Assembly: GCA_028284495.1 (NCBI GenBank)
Contig: JANQRP010000038.1
Span: 88,877-152,876, forward strand
Length of the DNA: 64,000 nt
DNA from: Longimicrobiales bacterium
GTDB lineage: Bacteria > Gemmatimonadota > Gemmatimonadetes > Longimicrobiales > Gaopeijiaceae
Direction: 5' to 3'
Position numbers and translations under genes: made by a program. This document shows, piece by piece, positions 34,709-42,316 of this stretch. Numbering within the stretch: position 1 is the first letter of the stretch; each line of letters starts with the position of its first letter. The notes beneath the pieces are model-generated. The model was not told the DNA's origin. It made no database searches and was given only the letters and a program-made list of their open reading frames with translations.

Positions 34709-35442
34709 GGGTCCGGGGCGAACTCTGCGATCGAGGGCACCCGAGCGTCGGGGGCGAACGGGTCGATACCGGGGACGCTCCCCGCCGGGGCCAGCTCGTC
34801 GATCCCTCGCACCGGTTCGTCGGGGGCGAACTCGTCGATGGTCGGAATCGCGAGGTACGCCCTGCGCGCCCGTTCCCTCCTTGAACTCTCGAGCATCGCC
34901 GCACTCGCCAGACAGAGCAGCGCGAACATGTAGACGCTGAGCGGCGTGAAGCGCGGGAGCAGCACCATGCCGACGATCAACACGCCGAGCGTCGCCCCGA
35001 ACAGCGCGGGCCCGCCGACCGGGCGCCTCCGGCCGGGCCATCGCCGCCCGTCCGCGCCGCGGAGGTGCGCCTGGATCCCCCCGAGGACGAGGCCGAACCC
35101 GTACATCGGCGCCGCCGCGAACACGACCAGCGTGGTGCCTCGCGACACCAGGAGGTCGGGGAGCTGATCCGAGAGCGACCACAGCAGAGCCAGAATGCCC
35201 GCGAGAAACAACGCGAGGGCCGCGACGAGCCAGCGCCAGGTACGGGGCGCCTCCGGGCTGGCCGGACGTGACACGATTCCGGCCGACAGGCCGCCCAGCT
35301 GGACCATCAGCACGAGTGTGAGGGCCGACATCAGGCCGTTCGACGAATAGAGCAGGAGCCCGAGCGCCATCTCCGCCGACACCGCGCATCCCATGCCGAG
35401 GAGGAAGGGCGGCAGCCCCTCCATGGTGCGGGATCCGGTCAT
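34705..35442 (-). CDS. Polytopic membrane protein with a 12-residue repeat tail
   Basis: This 245-residue protein has five or six membrane helices (~8-190) and a cytoplasmic tail made of four copies of a 12-residue unit (consensus x-x-I-D-E-F-A-P-D-x-x-V). The ATG at 35442 overlaps the flavin reductase stop by ATGA and its own stop overlaps the Mre11-like start by ATGA. I do not recognise the family. The tail may be a docking array for a partner protein, perhaps the downstream Mre11/Rad50-like pair; that is inference. Confidence 0.75.
   Translation of the reverse strand: MTGSRTMEGLPPFLLGMGCAVSAEMALGLLLYSSNGLMSALTLVLMVQLGGLSAGIVSRPASPEAPRTWRWLVAALALFLAGILALLWSLSDQLPDLLVSRGTTLVVFAAAPMYGFGLVLGGIQAHLRGADGRRWPGRRRPVGGPALFGATLGVLIVGMVLLPRFTPLSVYMFALLCLASAAMLESSRRERARRAYLAIPTIDEFAPDEPVRGIDELAPAGSVPGIDPFAPDARVPSIAEFAPDP
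34708..34845 (-). repeat. Four degenerate 36-bp tandem repeats encoding 12-residue units
   Basis: The 3' end of the membrane-protein gene encodes PTIDEFAPDEPV, RGIDELAPAGSV, PGIDPFAPDARV and PSIAEFAPDP in a row. DNA copies have diverged while the I-D/A-x-F/L-A-P core is kept, suggesting selection on the peptide. Confidence 0.85.
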
Positions 35443-35909
35443 GCCGGAACCAGCGATCTGTAGGCACCCGCGAGGTAGACCAGCGGCTCGACCGCAGGAT
35501 CGGCGTCGCAGCCGAGCACCTCGCCGACCACGATGGTGTGATCGCCGGCGTCGTGGAGCTGGGCGACGCGGCAGTCGAGCCACGCGGCGGCGCGCTGCAG
35601 CACGGGGCTCCCGGTGGCCTCCGTGCGGTACCGCACCTCGTCGAAGCGGTCACTGGGGTCGACCAGGGCGAAGCGGACCGACAGGTCGACCGAGTCGGCG
35701 GCGAGCACGTTCACGGCGAAGTGCTCACCGGCCACGACGACGTCGTGCGACCGCGATCCCTTCCCGATACAGACGAGCAGATACAGCGGCTCGAGCGAGA
35801 CGGAGGTGAGCGAACTCGCGGTGAGCCCCCACGGCTGACCGTCCGCGTCGCAGGTGGTCACCACCGTGACGCCCGTCGGGAAACGTCCGATCACCCTTCG
35901 GTACTCCAT
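35439..35909 (-). CDS. Flavin reductase-like (FMN-binding split barrel) protein
   Basis: This is a roughly 156-residue FMN/flavin-reductase domain protein. YRRVIGRFPTGVTVVTT opens the family, followed by GLTASSLTSVSLEPLYLLVCIGKGSR and EHFAVNVLAADS, then DCRVAQLHDAGDHTIVVGEVL. It reduces FMN/FAD with NAD(P)H or serves as a monooxygenase partner. The start is uncertain: an ATG at 35975 and a TTG at 35927 are also in frame. The extra 5' codons are atypically AT-rich, so I take 35909 while noting that the TTG start would better match family N-termini. Confidence 0.83.
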   Translation of the reverse strand: MEYRRVIGRFPTGVTVVTTCDADGQPWGLTASSLTSVSLEPLYLLVCIGKGSRSHDVVVAGEHFAVNVLAADSVDLSVRFALVDPSDRFDEVRYRTEATGSPVLQRAAAWLDCRVAQLHDAGDHTIVVGEVLGCDADPAVEPLVYLAGAYRSLVPA

Positions 35910-35993
35910 CGCGTCGGGACGACTCAAGCCTGATGCTCCGATCTTGGACCGCGCGGGTCCGCGGCTTAGGTTCACACTGATTGTCCACCCCTC

Positions 35994-36019
35994 GGATCGG
36001 GGCGTTCCAACCCCGATCC
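35994..36019. promoter_or_regulatory. 9-bp hairpin in the divergent leader region
   Basis: ggatcgggg (35994-36002) and ccccgatcc (36011-36019) form a perfect stem with an 8-nt loop, between the divergent flavin-reductase operon and the lipoprotein/uptake operon. It could be an operator or a 5'-leader structure. I looked for cobalamin-riboswitch sequences here and did not find them. Confidence 0.45.
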
Positions 36020-36082
36020 CGGGGGCGTGCGGAACAGGCGATTTCCCAGGCGAACTCCCCGGTGAACCCCCACGCGAACCCC

Positions 36083-37090
36083 GTGAGATTCAAGGCCTTA
36101 TCCGGGATCACGGGGACCGTGATCATATGCGCGCTCTCGGCGTGCGACAACGTCGAGTTCGGCGGCTTCCAGCTCGACCTCGTACCCCCTCCGGAGACCG
36201 CCGCCGACACGGCGTCCGCCTCTGCGGGCGAGACCGTCGCGGCGGAGCCGGAGATCGTGCTGCCGGACGGCCCGATCCTCTACATGGGCTCGCGCAGCGG
36301 GGGACGTGTCTCCGTGCGACCCGTCGCGGAGATCACGGATGCGGGTCTTCGCCCCCTCGACCCCGAGCGGACCCCGGGGTTCGGAGAGGCCTTCGCCAGG
36401 CGAGACCTCGCACCCGGCACGCCGCTCACGCTCTTCGCCGAGGGCGTCCGCGCCGGGACGCTTCGGATCGACGCGGTGGAGACGAGCCTCACAGACGGAT
36501 TCTGCCGCGCGACACCCGTCGCGTCGGGCGGTGCCGAACTCGTGCAGGGTGCCTGGAGCGCGACGCGGTTCCTGGCGATCGAGCAGGGGGCGGTCGAACA
36601 GGGGATGGTCGACGCCGTCGGGTTCCAGCCGTACCAGGCGGTCGAAGACACGTACGAGCAGCGCGTGTCGGGCCTGGATCTTGCGCAGTCGGCGCTGATG
36701 CAGACCGGTGCGCGGTGGCCGCCGTCCGTTCTCGAGACGCGGGCCGACATGCAGGCCATCCCGCTGGACGGCGACCCGACCGGCGCGTTCGCGGCGACCT
36801 TCATGTTCGAGGACCGGCTCGCCATCGGCGAGCCCGAGTCGCCGGCCGCGTACAGCATGATGATTCTCGGCATCGGCGGCCCGGAGCGGTACTCGCTCGA
36901 CTACATCTGGTACCGCCGGGCTTCCGAAGGCGGCAAGGCGGCGGCGCGCTTCTACGAGCAGTTCGACTGGGACGGCGACGGCCAGTCGGAGATCCTCCTC
37001 GAGGTGCTCGGCGCCGACAGCCGATGGGTGGCGGCGCTCGACCGCGGGAACGACGGCTGGACGAGCGTGTTCGAGACCGACTGCTCGTGA
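36083..37090 (+). CDS. Hypothetical lipoprotein with a C-terminal DxDxDG site
   Basis: This 335-residue exported protein has a signal peptide and lipobox (CALSAC, Cys21), which fixes the GTG at 36083. Upstream in-frame starts add only Pro/Asn-rich codons. The C-terminal region contains DWDGDGQSEILLE (~300), an EF-hand/dockerin-like calcium-binding loop, followed by another short turn DRGNDGWTSVF. Family unknown. It overlaps the substrate-binding protein of an ABC importer by GTGA, so it is probably part of that uptake system. Confidence 0.75.
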   Translation: MRFKALSGITGTVIICALSACDNVEFGGFQLDLVPPPETAADTASASAGETVAAEPEIVLPDGPILYMGSRSGGRVSVRPVAEITDAGLRPLDPERTPGFGEAFARRDLAPGTPLTLFAEGVRAGTLRIDAVETSLTDGFCRATPVASGGAELVQGAWSATRFLAIEQGAVEQGMVDAVGFQPYQAVEDTYEQRVSGLDLAQSALMQTGARWPPSVLETRADMQAIPLDGDPTGAFAATFMFEDRLAIGEPESPAAYSMMILGIGGPERYSLDYIWYRRASEGGKAAARFYEQFDWDGDGQSEILLEVLGADSRWVAALDRGNDGWTSVFETDCS

Positions 37091-38055
37091 CCGTACGCTC
37101 GACGCGGGAGGCGCGCTCCTCGCTCCTCCTCGTGACCGGGCTGCTGTGCGCGGTCCTCGCGTCGGGGGCGTCGGGATGCACGGACGCGAGGGACCTCGGC
37201 CCGAACGGCGCAGACGCTCCCGCATCCGTCGGGGAGGCCCCCTTCGGCGCTCCGATGCTCCGGGTCGATGCCGCCGGCGACACGCTCCGGCTGGACGCGC
37301 CACCCGAACGGATCGTGGCGCTCGTCCCCTCCGTCACGCGCGTGATCGCCGAGCTCGGCGAGTCGGGCCGACTGGTCGGTCGCACCCGGTACGACACCGC
37401 CACGGCGGTCGCGCACCTGCCATCGGTGGGTGCCGGCATGGGTCCGGACTACGAGGCGCTGGTCGCACTCCGGGCGGACCTCGTCGTGTACTTCGTCGGC
37501 ACGTCGGATCCCGAAACGCCGGCCCAGCTGGAACGTCTCGGCCTCCGCCGGTTCGGTGTACGGCCCAACGACCTCGACGACGTGGCGGAGCTCTACGAAA
37601 CGTTCGGTGCGATCGTGGGGCGCCCCGAACGGGCGGGTGACCTGGCCGCCGCGCTCCGGGCCACCCTGGACTCGGTACGCGTCGCCACCCGGCAGGCCGC
37701 CGCCCCGGGCGAGATCGGCGTGACGTACCTCCTCGACGGCGACCCGCCCTGGGCCGCGGGTCCGGGCACCTACATCGGACAGCTCGTCGAGCTGGCGGGG
37801 GGTACGCTTCTTCCCGCCGACCTGCCGCCTCTGTACACGCAGATTTCCCCCGAGGGCCTGATCCGAGCGGACATCGACGTGGTCGTGCTGTCGGCCAACG
37901 CGGACATCGATGCCCGCATCGCCGAGGGACGCCGGCTCGAGCGCGTTCCGGCGTGGGTCGAGCTGCCCGGCCCCGCGGTGCGCGACGCCGCGTGGGTGAT
38001 CGCCCGGGCTCTCCATCCGGGCCTCCAGCGCAGCCCGGACGGCGGTCCGGAATGA
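37087..38055 (+). CDS. Periplasmic substrate-binding lipoprotein, BtuF/FecB family
   Basis: This is a 322-residue cluster A-II substrate-binding protein. A signal peptide with lipobox (ASGC, Cys31) is followed by two lobes. The first has PERIVALVPSVTRVIAELGE and LVGRTRYD. The spacer helix region has EALVALRADLVVYFVGTSDP. The second lobe has GVTYLLDGDPPWAAGPGTYIGQLVE and ends DAAWVIARALHPG. It delivers a metal chelate (cobalamin, heme or siderophore) to the permease encoded next. Overlap with it is ATGA. Confidence 0.9.
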   Translation: MTVRSTREARSSLLLVTGLLCAVLASGASGCTDARDLGPNGADAPASVGEAPFGAPMLRVDAAGDTLRLDAPPERIVALVPSVTRVIAELGESGRLVGRTRYDTATAVAHLPSVGAGMGPDYEALVALRADLVVYFVGTSDPETPAQLERLGLRRFGVRPNDLDDVAELYETFGAIVGRPERAGDLAAALRATLDSVRVATRQAAAPGEIGVTYLLDGDPPWAAGPGTYIGQLVELAGGTLLPADLPPLYTQISPEGLIRADIDVVVLSANADIDARIAEGRRLERVPAWVELPGPAVRDAAWVIARALHPGLQRSPDGGPE

Positions 38056-39044
38056 CGGCCCGGGCGCGGGTGCTGCTCCTCGCGCTGCTCCCGATCCTGG
38101 CTCTCGCGATCGGGGTGATGCTGGGAGCACAGCCCCTGTCTCCCGGGGAGGTGCTGGCCGCCTTCTCGGGCTCGGCGGACCCCGCAACGCGCACGATCGT
38201 CGTCGACTTCCGTCTGCCACGTGTGCTGCTGGCACTCGTGCTGGGCGGAGGCCTGGCCGTGGCCGGCGCGACGTTCCAGGCGCTCCTTCGGAATCCCCTC
38301 GCTGAACCCTACATCCTCGGCGTCTCGGGCGGCGCCGCCGTCGGGGCCGTCGCGGTCCTCGCGCTCGGGCTCACCTCGCTCGGGAGCTGGTCGCTCCCGC
38401 TCGCCGCGCTCGGGGGCGCGCTGCTCGCGATCGTCCTGGTCTTCCGCGTGGCGTCCGTGGGGGGTCGCGGAAGTCACATCGACGTCCGCGTCCTGCTGCT
38501 CGCCGGGGTCGTGGTCGGCGCGTTCTTCAGCGCAGTGATCGCGCTGATCCTGGCGGTCTCGAGCGCGCGCGTGGTCCAGACGGCGGTGTACTGGATGATG
38601 GGCAGCCTGATCACGTCCGACTGGAGTGACGTCGTGGTCGCGACGACCTACACGCTGCCCGCCGTCGCCGTTCTTCTCTCCCGCGCCCGCGCCCTGAACG
38701 CGATCTCCGTCGGTGAGGAGTCGGCACTGTACCTCGGCGTCGACGTCGAGCGGGTGAAGTGGACCGCCCTGCTCATCGCGTCGCTGATCACCGCCGCCGG
38801 CGTGGCGGTCGCCGGCATCATCGGATTCGTCGGTCTCGTCGTCCCGCACATGCTCCGACTGGCCATCGGGGCCGACCACCGGACGCTTCTTCCGCTCTCC
38901 TTTCTCGTCGGCGGTGCATTCCTTGCGCTTGCCGACGTCGTGGCGCGCACCGCGATGCCGGGTACCGAGATCCCGATCGGGGTCGTCACCGCCTTCGTCG
39001 GCGTGCCCATATTCCTCGTCCTGCTGCGCCGGACCGCGGCATGA
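38052..39044 (+). CDS. ABC importer permease, FecCD/BtuC family
   Basis: This 330-residue inner-membrane permease has about ten helices. Family hallmarks are RLPRVLLALVLGGGLAVAGA and FQALLRNPLAEPYILGVSGG near the N-terminus, a cytoplasmic coupling loop (EESALYLGVDVERVKW), and GIIGFVGLVVPHMLRLAIG with DVVARTAMPGTEIPIGVVTA near the C-terminus. It forms the translocation pathway of the uptake system and is coupled by ATGA overlaps on both sides. Confidence 0.95.
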   Translation: MTARARVLLLALLPILALAIGVMLGAQPLSPGEVLAAFSGSADPATRTIVVDFRLPRVLLALVLGGGLAVAGATFQALLRNPLAEPYILGVSGGAAVGAVAVLALGLTSLGSWSLPLAALGGALLAIVLVFRVASVGGRGSHIDVRVLLLAGVVVGAFFSAVIALILAVSSARVVQTAVYWMMGSLITSDWSDVVVATTYTLPAVAVLLSRARALNAISVGEESALYLGVDVERVKWTALLIASLITAAGVAVAGIIGFVGLVVPHMLRLAIGADHRTLLPLSFLVGGAFLALADVVARTAMPGTEIPIGVVTAFVGVPIFLVLLRRTAA

Positions 39045-39889
39045 GGATCCACGGTCGCGGTCTCAACGTGACGTACGCCGGCGCCACCCGCCGCGCGCTC
39101 GACGGCGTCGACATCGACGTCCCGTCCGGAGCCTTCCACGCGGTGCTCGGCCCCAACGGGTCCGGCAAGTCGACCCTCATGCGCGCGCTTCTGGGGGTTC
39201 AGCCCCTCGAGTCCGGGAGCGTACAGCTCGGCGACCGCGCACTCGGCGCGTGGAGCCGCCGCGACCTCGCGCGCCACGTCGCGGCCGTCGCCCAGTCGGA
39301 GGCGATGCCCTTTCCGATGACGGTCCGTCAGCTGGTCTCGATGGGCCGCTACGCCCACCTCGGCGCCCTTCAGCAGGAGCGCCCCGAGGATCTGGACGCG
39401 GTGCACGACGCGCTCGAGCGGTGCGACGCCACGGGCCTTTCGGACCGGGCGGTCCAGACGCTGTCCGGCGGCGAGCTGCAGCGGGTCCGGGTCGCTCGGG
39501 CCCTCGCGCAGCAGCCGCACGCGCTGGTGCTCGACGAGCCCACGGCGTCGCTGGACGTCGGGCACGAGATGGGTGTCCTCGAACTGCTCCGAGGAGCCGC
39601 CGAGTGCGGCATCACCGTGCTCTGGATCACGCACCATCTGGATCTCGCCGCCCGGTACGCAGAGCGGATCCTGCTGCTGCGCGAGGGTCGGGTCGGCGCC
39701 GTCGGGACACCCGACGAGGTCATGACGGCCGACAATCTGTCGGAGGTCTATGGCTGGCCGATCGCCGTGAGTCGCGACCCCGCCACCGGTACGCCGCGCG
39801 TCACCGCCCTCGAGAGCGATCGCGCCCGGAGTGGCGACCCCCGCCACGACTCGGGCCCCGACTCGGACCACGACTCGGGCCGCGGGTAG
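39041..39889 (+). CDS. ABC importer ATPase, FecE/BtuD family
   Basis: This 282-residue ATPase has Walker A GPNGSGKST, Q-loop VAQSEAMPF, signature LSGGELQRV, Walker B LVLDEPTASLD and H-loop ITHHLD. It powers the BtuC-like permease encoded upstream. The last ~20 residues are Asp/Ser/His-rich (DSGPDSDHDSG) and are encoded by a short DNA repeat that is also read on the other strand as the tail of rsgA; the two genes overlap by 89 bp tail-to-tail. Confidence 0.94.
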   Translation: MRIHGRGLNVTYAGATRRALDGVDIDVPSGAFHAVLGPNGSGKSTLMRALLGVQPLESGSVQLGDRALGAWSRRDLARHVAAVAQSEAMPFPMTVRQLVSMGRYAHLGALQQERPEDLDAVHDALERCDATGLSDRAVQTLSGGELQRVRVARALAQQPHALVLDEPTASLDVGHEMGVLELLRGAAECGITVLWITHHLDLAARYAERILLLREGRVGAVGTPDEVMTADNLSEVYGWPIAVSRDPATGTPRVTALESDRARSGDPRHDSGPDSDHDSGRG

Positions 39890-40820
39890 GATCGCGATCC
39901 ACCTCGCTGGCCTCGCCGTGCAGCTGGACGTAGCTCTCCATCCGGCTCGGCGTGATACGGCCCGCATCCAGCGCCGCCCGGACGGCGCACCCCGGCTCGT
40001 GGACGTGCGTGCAGCCGCGGAACCGGCACTCGCCGAGATAGGGCTCGAACTCGGGGAAGCAGACGTCCAGGTCGGACGCGGGCACCCCCCAGACACCCAC
40101 GTCGCCGAACCCCGGCGTGTCCGCCACGCGGCCTCCACCGCGCAACGACAGGATCCGGGCGGTCGAGGTGGTGTGACGCCCTCGCGCCAGCTTGCGTGAG
40201 AGCTCGCCGGTCTCGAGCTCGAGCGACGGGTCGAGGGCGTTGAGGATCGACGACTTTCCCACCCCGGACGGGCCCACCATGCAGCTCGTCCCCTCCCGCA
40301 CGACCTCCGCGAGCTCGTCCAGGCCGTCACCCCTCACCGCGCTCACGGCCCAGGTCCGGTAGCCGATCGAAGGGTAGAGGCCGAGGAAGCGCGCGGCCGA
40401 CGCCTCGGCACCGTCGAGATCCATCTTGTTCACCACCACCTGCGCCTCGATGTCGCTTGCCTCCGCGATCACCAGAAGGCGATCGACGGTGTCCATCCGC
40501 GGATCCGGCTCGACCGCCGCGACCACCGCGAACATCCGGTCGATGTTCGCGGCCACCACCTTCGCATCACGGTCCTGGACGCCCCGCCGCACGATCTGAC
40601 CGTCGCGCGCGGCGACCTCGTCGATCACCCAGGCTTCCTCGCCGGAGGACACCCCGGCCGGCTCGACGCGCACACGGTCGCCGATCACCACGCGGTCCCC
40701 GGTCCTCACCTCCTGCTTGAGCCGACCGCGGAGTGTGGCGTCCACCGTCGACCCGTCATCGAGACGGACCTGGTATCGCCCTCCCTCGACTCGCCACACC
40801 CAGCCGTTGGCGTCGCTCAT
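39801..40820 (-). CDS. rsgA: Ribosome small-subunit-dependent GTPase A
   Basis: This is a 339-residue 30S maturation GTPase with the circular order typical of RsgA. An OB fold comes first (GRYQVRLDDGSTVDATLRGR). The GTPase G4 motif VNKMD, G1 GPSGVGKS and G3 DTPGF follow, and a C-terminal zinc finger (CRFRGCTHVHEPGC) comes last. The C-terminal tail is a Pro-Ser-Arg-Gly repeat (RGPS three times) followed by a basic segment, unusual for RsgA. It arises from the 89-bp antisense overlap with the BtuD-like gene. Confidence 0.95.
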   Translation of the reverse strand: MSDANGWVWRVEGGRYQVRLDDGSTVDATLRGRLKQEVRTGDRVVIGDRVRVEPAGVSSGEEAWVIDEVAARDGQIVRRGVQDRDAKVVAANIDRMFAVVAAVEPDPRMDTVDRLLVIAEASDIEAQVVVNKMDLDGAEASAARFLGLYPSIGYRTWAVSAVRGDGLDELAEVVREGTSCMVGPSGVGKSSILNALDPSLELETGELSRKLARGRHTTSTARILSLRGGGRVADTPGFGDVGVWGVPASDLDVCFPEFEPYLGECRFRGCTHVHEPGCAVRAALDAGRITPSRMESYVQLHGEASEVDRDPTRGPSRGPSRGPSRGGGRHSGRDRSRGR

Positions 40821-40869
40821 GCCGTCGGTCCGACGACGGGCCCGGAGCGGACGACGCGGGTGGATACGA

Positions 40870-40907
40870 CGATGCCCCGGGAGCGGACTACCACTCCCGG
40901 GGCATCG
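40870..40907 (-). terminator. Hairpin terminator candidate after the sigma-factor gene
   Basis: A 14-bp perfect stem (cgatgccccgggag at 40870-40883 with its complement at 40894-40907) encloses a 10-nt loop, 43 nt after the sigma-factor stop and 49 nt before rsgA. There is no U-run, as in the similar hairpin near 22.8 kb. Confidence 0.65.
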
Positions 40908-40950
40908 AGACCCTCCGAAGGGATGCGGTCGCCCGCACCCTCGGGGTGCA

Positions 40951-41883
40951 TCACGCCGCGAACGACTCCAGCGCCGCGCCCTTCGCACCCTCGCGGAGAC
41001 GTCTGAGCGCGCGATCGCGCAGCTGACGGATTCGCTCCCGGGTGACGCCGAGCATGTTCCCGATCTCCTCGAGCGTGTGCTCGCGCTCGCCCTCGAGCCC
41101 GAAGTAGAGACGCAGCACCTTGGCGTCCCGCGGCTCGAGCGTCGTGAGCGCGTCGCTGATCATCTCGGTGAGGAGGCGATCCTCGACCTCGATCTCCGGC
41201 TCGGCGGCCTCCTCGGTGATGAACCGCTCGACGAGCTGCGAGTCCTCGGAATCGCCGATCGGCGCGTCGAGACGAATCTCGGCGGCGTTCAGCGTCTGCA
41301 GCGACTCGACCAGCTCCGGCGTCAGGTCCGTGGCCTTCGCCAGCTGCTCGGACGTCGGGTCCTTTCCGAGCTCCTGCTTGAGGCGCTCCTTCTCGCGGAA
41401 GATCCGCGCGAGGTCGCTGGCCCGGTTGAGGGGCACCCGCACGGCACGGCCGTGGTTCGCCAGCGACGCGAGAATCGCCTGCCGGATCCACCAGACCGCG
41501 TACGAGATGAACTTCACGCCCTGCTCGGGATCGAACTTCCGGGCGGCGGTCACCAGGCCGACGTTGCCCTCCTGGATGAGGTCCGTCAGCGAGACGCCGC
41601 GGTTCTGATACTTCTTCGCCACCGAGATCACGAAGCGCAGGTTGGCGCGCGCCAGCTCCTGGACCGCCTCCTCGTCCCCGTTCTGAGCGCGCGCACCCAG
41701 CTCCTTCTCCTTCTCGGGCGTGATCAGTTCGTGCCGCGAAACGTCGCGGAGGTACTGATCCAGTGCGGTCTTCTCGTCGAGGGTCGCGTCGAATCCGGTC
41801 AGCGGATTCTTCTTGCGGCCCCTGCGCGTCGACGTCTTGCGCGCGGTGCTCTTGCGCGTGGTCTTCCTGCTCTTGCTCGCCAT
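40951..41883 (-). CDS. Group-2 sigma-70 factor (RpoD/RpoS-like) with a basic N-terminal tail
   Basis: This 310-residue protein contains region 1.2 (LDQYLRDVSRHELITPEKE), region 2 (ANLRFVISVAKKYQNRG; GVKFISYAVWWIRQAIL), region 3 (PTSEQLAKATDLTPELVESL) and region 4 (LEEIGNMLGVTRERIRQLRDRA). The first 27 residues are almost entirely Lys/Arg/Ser/Thr (SKSRKTTRKSTARK…), which is not usual in sigma factors. A strong GGAGGAG Shine-Dalgarno precedes the ATG. It differs from the second RpoD-like gene at 62.9 kb; which one is the housekeeping sigma is not certain. Confidence 0.95.
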   Translation of the reverse strand: MASKSRKTTRKSTARKTSTRRGRKKNPLTGFDATLDEKTALDQYLRDVSRHELITPEKEKELGARAQNGDEEAVQELARANLRFVISVAKKYQNRGVSLTDLIQEGNVGLVTAARKFDPEQGVKFISYAVWWIRQAILASLANHGRAVRVPLNRASDLARIFREKERLKQELGKDPTSEQLAKATDLTPELVESLQTLNAAEIRLDAPIGDSEDSQLVERFITEEAAEPEIEVEDRLLTEMISDALTTLEPRDAKVLRLYFGLEGEREHTLEEIGNMLGVTRERIRQLRDRALRRLREGAKGAALESFAA

Positions 41884-42281
41884 CGATCTATCTCCTCCAC
41901 CGGGTGCGTCGGTGGTCGGGAATCCGGCGGGCCTGCCCGCCGCAATACCTTCTGTAAAATGCAGAGCCCTGAAACCTGCTCGGCCAGGACAAAAAAATCA
42001 ACAGCCCGTGAGGCAGACGTCGCGCCATCGATCGTCCCGGCTCGCCCCGACACTGCGTCGTCGTCGAGCCGCTTCCTCACTCGGGTCCTCCGTACCAGCG
42101 AGTGCTGCAGGAAGGACTCCGGCTGCGACCGATTCGTAAACCACCCCCCGGCGCGGGTTCCTCACCTCGGGGCCCATGGTGGGGCATCGGACCGGGCAGC
42201 GCCATGGCGGGATCCGGCGAGGTGGCGAAAGGGGCGTCGCGATGCCGCGGCCGTCTCGTCGTTTTCGGGCCGATCCCGGCA
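41884..42281. other. Intergenic region between divergent sigma-factor and HD-hydrolase genes
   Basis: This is the largest gap in the window (433 bp with the promoter below). It contains an A-rich run at 41990-41999, a short palindrome ggcgggcctgcccgcc at 41926-41941 in the sigma leader, and a weak dyad ctgtaaaatgcag near 41952. Short open frames exist but none has convincing composition or a ribosome site. I see no RNA gene. Confidence 0.4.
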
Positions 42282-42310
42282 TTGATCCGGCCGTCCCCGG
42301 CGGGTAGCAT
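42282..42310 (+). promoter_or_regulatory. Sigma-70-type promoter, apparently leaderless, for the HD hydrolase
   Basis: TTGATC (42282-42287) and TAGCAT (42305-42310) are spaced by 17 bp, and the ATG at 42317 begins 6 nt after the -10. Transcription would start at the start codon, and no Shine-Dalgarno is present. Confidence 0.6.
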
Positions 42311-42316
42311 CCGGGC

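Noticed and set aside
35900..36083. Possible cobalamin riboswitch before the BtuFCD-type operon
   Set aside because: The conserved GCCACTG box and surrounding stems are not seen; only a 9-bp hairpin is present.
41998..42176. A ~57-codon minus-strand open frame in the sigma/HD gap
   Set aside because: No ribosome site, no similarity that I recognise, and Arg-rich composition like the shadows.
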